This document shows positions 58,234 through 64,000 of a DNA stretch of 64,000 nt, piece after piece. The notes below the pieces were generated by a model, which made no database searches, had not been told where the DNA came from, and worked only from the letters and a program-made list of their open reading frames with translations. Origin of the DNA: Eleusine coracana subsp. coracana (taxonomy: Eukaryota; Streptophyta; Magnoliopsida; Poales; Poaceae); the NCBI GenBank assembly GCA_032690845.1, contig CM064424.1, positions 42,669,511 to 42,733,510 of the forward strand, read 5' to 3'. Each line of letters opens with the position of its first letter. Position 1 is the first letter of the stretch. A program made the position numbers and the translations under genes.

Positions 58234-58905
58234 TGTTGAGGACATCGCCACGCTGAACAAGCACACGCCACGACCTTCCCCATGTTGGACTTTGTCTCCG
58301 ACTCAGCTGTCACGTCCATCTCGGATTCATCCTACACCACTGCATGGTTTTGGCGATATCTCCATCATACGACGTCCAAACGAGGCGTATGAGTACTCGT
58401 TGGAAAGAGGACGAGGAGGTCATCAATTTGGTTCTGGTCCTAGCTCCAGAAGCCACGTGGGTCATGCTGTGTGACCACGAAAAGATGCTGCATCACCTAT
58501 TTTGGGCCAACTTGGCCGTGTATCGAGTCGGACCTTTGGCTCATGCTGTGGGTGCCCCCTCCTGGCCGTCCCAACCCTAGTGCGCCCCTTTCCCCCTCAT
58601 AAACTTAGTAGCCGCTGCCGGTTTATACTCGGGTTTTGCTTAGAGTTTTCTGTCATCGAACAGTCACCGTTTATGAGTTAATCATTCATCTGCAGAGTCA
58701 CTTTAAGTGAGAGCTGCTTCTTTCGAGTTCTTGCTTGTGTTCTTCGTTTCACCGGTTTATGACACGGTTGATAACCAGAGGAATCGTGGTGCTAAGATTG
58801 CAGGAGTTCGGGTCTTTGGATCTGAAGCCGGATCGGTGCGTCACATCCACCCCAAAACGAGTTATCTTTCACCTGACGGAAGATCAGGCACCCACATCCT
58901 CATCA
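58234..58905 (+). repeat. 5' LTR of the gypsy derivative
   Basis: Starts TGTTGAGGACATCGCC, ends CACATCCTCATCA. The 3' LTR start TGATGAGGA is the exact reverse complement of this end. About 57 bases shorter than the 3' LTR because of two small deletions (near 58670 and 58755). Confidence 0.88.
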
Positions 58906-58907
58906 AG

Positions 58908-58919
58908 TGGTAATCAGAG
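58908..58919 (+). other. Primer-binding site of the gypsy derivative (degenerate)
   Basis: TGGTAATCAGAG, iMet-like with one inserted base, two bases after the LTR. Confidence 0.6.
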
Positions 58920-60138
58920 ACTTAGGTATTCCCGTCAGGATTATCCCTAGTTTAGATTTTGCCTTCGTACCATTGTCCACAGAAAAACCTACAAAAAAAT
59001 TTCTGCTGTCCTAGAACCCTTTTTTAACCTTTGCAATTTCGATTCAGTTTCGCTTTGTTCAGTTTGTGTCCGTGCTCCAGTCTTGTTGCTGGTTTGGATC
59101 GTGTCTTCATCATAGTTCAACTGCACCGTCGCTGTGTTTGTTTCCACCACTATCCCATCCACCTTCACCCAGATTACAAGTCGTGTCACCACACTACTCG
59201 ACTTGCCCTTGCTGCCCGCCTTGTGTGAACTCTCGCCGCGCCAACCCTAGATAGGTTGCAAGCCGCCTTGTGCTTTTTGCCTTGCATCGCAGCCCCCCAT
59301 TGATTCATCATCTGGCGAATACCCTTTGTGGATACTAGGGAAATTTTGCCCTTGCCGCCGCTGATCTTTCTACCGAGTTGTGCCTCTTTGAAACCATAAC
59401 TTGAGGTACCTTCAGTAAACAGGGCATAATTTTTTTGCTCGGTGCTCTAATTGAGCTCAATTATTTACAGCAGATTCGTGACTCCATTTGGGGTAAGGTC
59501 CAAACCGTGGCATTCTCAAAAAATTCAAAAAAAAAAAAACAGGAAGATAAAGAAAAAATTAATTCAAGTTGTTTTAGGGTTTTTGGTGAAGCTTGCTAAT
59601 TTTCCCTAGGCCACAATACATCTCTGCTTAAGGTGAAATTTTGTGTGCTTCTATATTATGTTATCATTGTTCTGTGGTAAAAAATTCAGAAAAATATCAG
59701 ATTGTTTGATACCTTTCTTGGAGGTCAGTATCAGCAAAAACAGTGAAAACGTGTGTATTGCTTGCTTCTTTGCTTGTTCTTTGAGCTTTTCCATTGTTCT
59801 TTGTTCCAACTTGTTGTGCTACATCTAGGATACATCTTAGCCAGCAATTGTGACTTGTACTTTGGATACTTATTGAACTTTGCTACTCTGTATTCGATAA
59901 TTGTTCCACATATACTACATATTGTGCCATCCTAAGCTCCACATACAGATTCTTCAGATCAGTATACAGCGAAGGACCCTTGCAATCTTGGCACCACGTC
60001 CTCACAGGTATCACGAACCAGCCACCGGTTGTACAATCCCTTGCTTGCATTGGTAAGAACTTGGTAAGACGTGTGTGAGGGTGTGATTCCATCAGCCAAC
60101 CACCACATAGTGCATCGGGTCTTTACTAATACTTAACC
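58920..60138 (+). other. Untranslated leader of the gypsy derivative
   Basis: 1.2 kb of leader with no supported gene; a pyrimidine-rich part at 59030-59260 gives chance frames. Confidence 0.6.
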
Positions 60139-61250
60139 ATGCCAGACGATATTCCTATGTTGTCTAGTCAGTTGCAGGAGATGCAGAATGAGATGAAGGA
60201 CTTTGTCCTCAAGGAGCTGAACAAGCTCACAAAGGAGGTCCAGAACACCAACCGTGCAGTTAAGAGTATGGACAAGCGAGTCTCCACACTGACCACAAGA
60301 ATCCAGCAGCTTCAAAGCAACAAGAACGATGGCACCAAGGATGAGGAGGACACCTTCGATGATGCTGACCACCCTGAGGATACTGTTTATTTCCCTGATG
60401 GTTAGGTCGACCACAAGATGACAAGTGAGAATCGTGCATGCCGCATTCTTGCATTTAACACACGAGGAATGAGATGTAAAGATTCTTGACATAATTATGG
60501 TACTGATGACCCTTATGCTAAAGTTAAATTTGTCATACCTACTTTTTATGGGAGATATGATGCTAAGGAATATCTTGATTGGGAGATGACTATAGAACAG
60601 AAATTTGTTTCACATCTTGTTCCTGATCATCATAAAGTTAGAGAAGCCACTAGTGAATTTAAAGATTTTGCTATTATCTGGTGGCAAGGATGTGCTTTGT
60701 TAAATATACAACCTGATGCATGGGATGCTCTTAAAATTGCTATGCATGATCATTTTATTCCTGCTTCTTATAAGCATGATTTGCGTAAGAAATTACAACG
60801 TTTAGAGCAGGGAGATATGTCTGTGCAGGATTACTATGCTGAGTTACAGAAGGGTATGATTCATTGTGGTGTAGTTGAGGATCCTGAGGATAAAGTTTGT
60901 CGCTTTTATGATGGTTTGAGACGTGAAATTTAGGATATTGTTGACTATAAAACTTTCACAACCACCAACCAGTTGTTCCAACTTGCTATACTTACAGAAA
61001 AAGAATTGTAGGGATGACGCAGGAGCTCATCCATGCCCACATTCACTCCACCAGCAGCTCGATTACCAGCTGCATCTACTTTCACATCACCAGCCACCAC
61101 GGCGCTTTCTTCTGAGGTAAGCAAAATGTCTAATGTGTAGGTCCAGCAGAACAAGACCCAGTCTACTTCCGTCAAGAGCTCTTCGAGAAAATCTGCCAAC
61201 ATTGTGTGCCACCGCTGCAAGGGCATGGGCCATATCAGCAAGGACTGACC
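60139..61250 (+). pseudogene. Ty3-gypsy gag
   Basis: Starts ATG at 60139 with a coiled-coil segment (LQEMQNEMKDFVLKELNKL) and acidic linker. After a TAG at 60403 and a TGA at 60490 the retrotransposon-gag core is clear at 60500-60930 (VPTFYGRYDAKEYLDWE-like start seen as VIPTFYGRYDAKEYLDWEM, and QRLEQGDMSVQDYYAEL). The zinc knuckle at about 61207-61248 is CHRCKGMGHISKD with the last Cys codon turned to TGA. Several other stops occur (60931, 61009, 61138). Gag is recognisable but dead. Confidence 0.85.
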
Positions 61251-62080
61251 AAGTACTCGTGCTTTCATCGCTTCACCGGATGGAGATGGCTATGTAAGTA
61301 CTAGTGATGTTGAAGACGATGATATTTTTGCCGCTAACTCCGAAGATGCATCTGTGGACTTTCCTTACCTTTTTGTGCAGCGTGTGCTCTCTGCACAAGA
61401 GCAACATGAGGGCGACATGAAGGCCCAGCGCAAAAACTTATTCCACATGTTTCTTGTTGTCCAAGAGCGATGTGTTCTCACCATTATTGACACTAGGAGC
61501 TGCAACAACTTGGTGAGTTCAGATTTGATCCGCAAGCTTGGTTTGGAAACTCGATCTTTACGCTTTCCGTACAACATTGAATGGTTCAATAATTCTGGTA
61601 AGGCAAAGGTTCTGATAGAGATTATGCTGATTTTGATGTCGTGCCTATAGAAGCATGTTCCCTTTTATTAGGACGTCCATGGGAATATGATAGAGATGCT
61701 GCACATCATGGTAGAACTAATACATATACCTTCACGCATTATGGCCAGGACATTATTTTGCTTCCTTTATCACCTGCTGCTATTAGGAAACATTTTAATG
61801 ACCTTGCTGAAAATAATAAGAATGAACCAAGTAACACTAAATCGTCTGATGTTAAACATGAAGGAATTAAATTAAAAGGAGGTATTTTTCTTGCTACTAC
61901 ATCTGCACAAGCTGAACTTTCTGATAATCCTGATGCCCCTTGCTATACTATGCTTTGTCGAGATGATTCTTTATCACATACACCTATGTTTATGTCTCAT
62001 ACTTTGCATCCTGCGGTTACTAACCTTTTGCAGGAGATAGATGGTGTGAAGGAGTCGAGGACGACTCCGATTCAAGAAGG
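61251..62080 (+). pseudogene. Ty3-gypsy protease and linker
   Basis: Aspartic protease motif TIIDTRSCNNLVSSDLI at about 61480 (the Gly after the active Asp-Thr is Arg), flanked by QERCVLT before and LLGRPWEYDRDAAHHGRTNTY (61665-61730) after, in a second frame. The linker then reaches HPAVTNLLQEIDGVKESRTT and ends at TAG 62097. The RT that should start after LLQE is missing. This is the deletion junction, at about 62040. Confidence 0.8.
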
Positions 62081-62085
62081 GGGGA
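62075..62085 (+). other. Polypurine tract of the gypsy derivative
   Basis: AGAAGGGGGGA right before the 3' LTR. Confidence 0.75.
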
Positions 62086-62814
62086 TGATGAGGACATAGC
62101 CATGCCGAACAAGCACACGCCACGACCTTCCCCATGTTGGACTTCATCTCTGACTCAGCTGCCACGTCCATCTCAGATTCAGCCTACACCTCCGCACGGT
62201 TTTGGTGATATCTCCATTATACGATGTCCAAACGAGGCGTATGAGTACTCGTTGGAAAGAGGACGACGACGCTATCGATTAGGTTCTGGTCCTAGCTCCA
62301 GAAGCCTCGTAGGTCATGCTGTGTGATCACGACAAGGTACTACGTCACCTATTTTGGGCCAACATGGCCATATATCGAGTCGGGCCTTTGGCCCATGTTG
62401 TGGGTGCCCCCTCCTGGCCGCCCCCAACCCTAGTGTGCCCCTTTCCCCCTCATAAACTCAGTAGCCGCTTCATGTTTAGACTAGGGTTTTGCTTAGAGTT
62501 TTCTATCATCGAACAGTCGTCGTTTATCGGTTTGTGAAACCCCAACTTTGTGAGTTAATCATTCATCTGCAGAGTCACTTTAATTGAGAGCTGCTTCTTT
62601 CGAGCTCTTGCTTGTGTTCTTCATTTCGCAGGTAGGGATTAGCCTTCGCAGTGAGGTCAACTGGTTTGTGACACGGTTGATAACTAGAGGAATCATGGTG
62701 GCAAGATTGCAGGAGTTTGGGTCTTTGGATCTGAAGTTGGATCGGTGCGTCACATCCGCCCTAAAACGAGTTATCTTTCACCTGATGGAAGATCGGGCAC
62801 CCACGTCCCCATCT
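62086..62814 (+). repeat. 3' LTR of the gypsy derivative
   Basis: Starts TGATGAGGACATAGCC and ends CGTCCCCATCT. Colinear with the 5' LTR apart from two extra pieces (near 62540 and 62640). Confidence 0.88.
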
Positions 62815-62819
62815 GTACT

Positions 62820-64000
62820 CCTTCTTGGCTAGGTTGTGAGGTATTAGGCGATGTATTGAGAATGATGTCTCGGCGATGCCACAGAATGTATTGGCTCCTC
62901 GCATCACCGAGAAGCTCGATCCCCTCATCATTAGGGATATCAATCTCGCACGACTCATCAGACACCGAAACAACTTGCACCCATGCATACTCTCACGGGG
63001 GTGGACTCGGAAACACATGACCCGTTAGTGCCATGGCCATTGCAACCTCGCGAAACTTATTTAGTGTCCTTCCATAAGGTATGACCAACTGACATGGTGT
63101 ATCCTCTACTATGTCATCAACAGGATACCTGGTGTTTGCAATAGAACCAGCACTACTTGGCGCAGCGACAGTTCCAGTCTAGGCAAGCAGCATATTTGGA
63201 AGTCCCTGTCCATGACTACCGGATATTGCATTCTCCGCAATCGGTCCAGTAGCAACCTGTTGGGTTACGAAGAACTCTAGCAACTCTTCCTTGGCAATTT
63301 CTCTCATCTTGTTTTCAAGGTCCGTCTTATAACGGTCCCTTTTTTTTGTAGCTTTCTCTGTGTTCAGCAAATGCTTTACCCCAGGGCACGGTACATGACA
63401 TCCCACGAATACGGAAAGAGTGCTCAGGGATTCCGATCGCTGCAGTTAGCATATCTTTTTCCCCCTCGGGTTTGAAAAGACCTTTCTTTTGCAAATCGGT
63501 GAGTTGTTCCAACTTATCATAAATCTATTCGGTTGTGGGCTTTGCAAATGTAACCTTGCCTTCATGTGTTATAGTTGGAATTCAAGCAAGGCACCGATTC
63601 CTGTTGCGCTCATCTAAGCCTTCAAACGATTCTAGTAAACCAGCTACCCTCCTTTCTTCTTCCTTCCTCTATTGTAGCATATCCTCCCGAGCCCAAGCGA
63701 TGGGCGTTCTCAGCGGCTTTCTTAGCCTTCTCCGTATTTTAGACACTCAGAGCTTGTGCTTCTGGCGTCATCTTTTGTGCTTTGAATTCTTCCCACACTG
63801 TTATTGGAATATGTTCATACACATCCTTAGCATTCTTGCCTTTCTGAACAAGTTCTGAAACTTCTTCCACAGAGACCCTTAGCAATTTTTTTCCGTCCCT
63901 TCCGGAAAAGCAAACTTTTCTTTCACTTTGGCCCACAATACATCCTTTGTAGCCACAGGCACATTCTTCCAATTACTAGTTGTGATCCCTGACAATTGCA
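62820..64000 (-). pseudogene. CACTA gene, Transposase_24-type part (repeat unit 2 and upstream exons)
   Basis: Read right to left from the window edge: GITTSNWKNVPVATKDVLWA at about 63990-63930, then KVKEKFAFPEG and a frame break near 63890, EECACGYKG being the other-frame shadow. Next come KAKKAAENAHRLGSGGY at about 63710-63660 and QLTDLQKKGLFKPEGEKDML and IPEHSFRIRGMS at 63510-63400. KKRDRYKTDLENKMREIAKE follows at 63360-63290, and then the repeated PYGRT-type segment at 63090-62820. These are the standard blocks of plant En/Spm Transposase_24 proteins in their usual order. Frameshifts and stops separate them. The protein would continue through repeat unit 1 and the peptidase exons at 57559-56841. 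Confidence 0.75.

Larger units (their letters stand above)
58234..62814 (+). mobile_element. Ty3-gypsy derivative without RT and integrase, TSD GTACT
   Basis: A 4581-base element with LTRs 58234-58905 and 62086-62814 and target duplication GTACT at 58229-58233 and 62815-62819. The empty site is kept in unit 1 at about 57921-57945 (GGGGTACTCCTTCTTGG). The interior holds leader, gag and protease and then stops: from about 62040 it goes directly into the 3' terminal PIQEGG segment and polypurine tract. Reverse transcriptase, RNase H and integrase are deleted, so it needed a helper. It lies in the plus direction, opposite to the CACTA gene it interrupts. Confidence 0.9.
56320..64000 (-). mobile_element. 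CACTA (En/Spm) element, left end to beyond the window
   Basis: Terminus CACTAGGCCAGAAACG at 56320, then inverted and direct CCCGCCAGCACA/TGCTGGCGGG words to about 56580, including two 44-base tandem copies at 56495-56582. Minus-strand exons of a large gene fill 56841-58233 and 62815-64000, with a gypsy element inserted between. The right end lies outside the window. A TnpD/TNP2-type transposase is not visible in this part. Confidence 0.85.

Noticed and set aside
58208..58474. Plus-strand 88-codon frame and the N-terminus of the minus-strand frame at 58319
   Set aside because: Both lie in the inserted gypsy LTR; the equivalent frames recur in the other LTR at 62102-62326.

Overview
The window is plant nuclear DNA, almost certainly from a grass (Poaceae). 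It carries BARE/Angela-like and SIRE/Opie-like Ty1-copia elements, long-LTR Ty3-gypsy elements with GC-rich LTR leaders, CACTA elements with GCCGAGTG/GCCGTGTG or CCCGCCAGCAC subterminal repeats, and a TATA-driven small gene with plant-type context. The species cannot be named from sequence alone. Nearly everything is transposable-element DNA. The one convincing host gene is a short secreted cysteine-rich peptide at 52951-53232.

Layout. 1-774: end of a Ty3-gypsy LTR plus a tRNA-iMet primer site. 1562-12239: minus-strand copia element A with its 3' LTR (1562-2625). Its 3' untranslated region is split by a 4.2-kb non-coding LTR element (2657-6892, target duplication GAAAT), and its pol half is tandemly duplicated. 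12374-36336: copia family B on the plus strand, arranged pol-LTR-primer site-gag-pol-LTR. The second copy is interrupted by a 3.3-kb gypsy solo LTR (17487-20802, TSD TTGGC) and a 10.1-kb minus-strand SIRE-like copia (22269-32369, TSD GATAT). 36337-45460: degenerate gypsy interior, integrase end, a 3.4-kb LTR and further LTR pieces.

45470-56320 is mixed. It holds two LINE-tail-like GC-rich pieces, a MITE with 20-bp terminal repeats, CACTA fragments at 47279 and 54419, a CACTA at 49698 with split exons of a Ulp1/C48-type peptidase, and the peptide gene. 56320 to the end is a larger CACTA on the minus strand. Its gene joins a Transposase_24 (En/Spm) type segment to another split Ulp1-type peptidase. 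A 300-bp tandem duplication inside that gene took an insertion of a pol-less Ty3-gypsy derivative (58234-62814, TSD GTACT).

No RNA genes, CRISPR arrays or bacterial-style operons were seen. All transposon reading frames shown are damaged by stops or frameshifts. The most useful observations are the insertion stratigraphy with five-base target duplications (four insertions, three checkable against an empty-site copy inside the window), the shared-LTR copia tandem, the two CACTA-borne Ulp1-like peptidases recovered only by splicing, the palindromic promoter-proximal repeats in the SIRE LTR, and the eight-cysteine secreted peptide.
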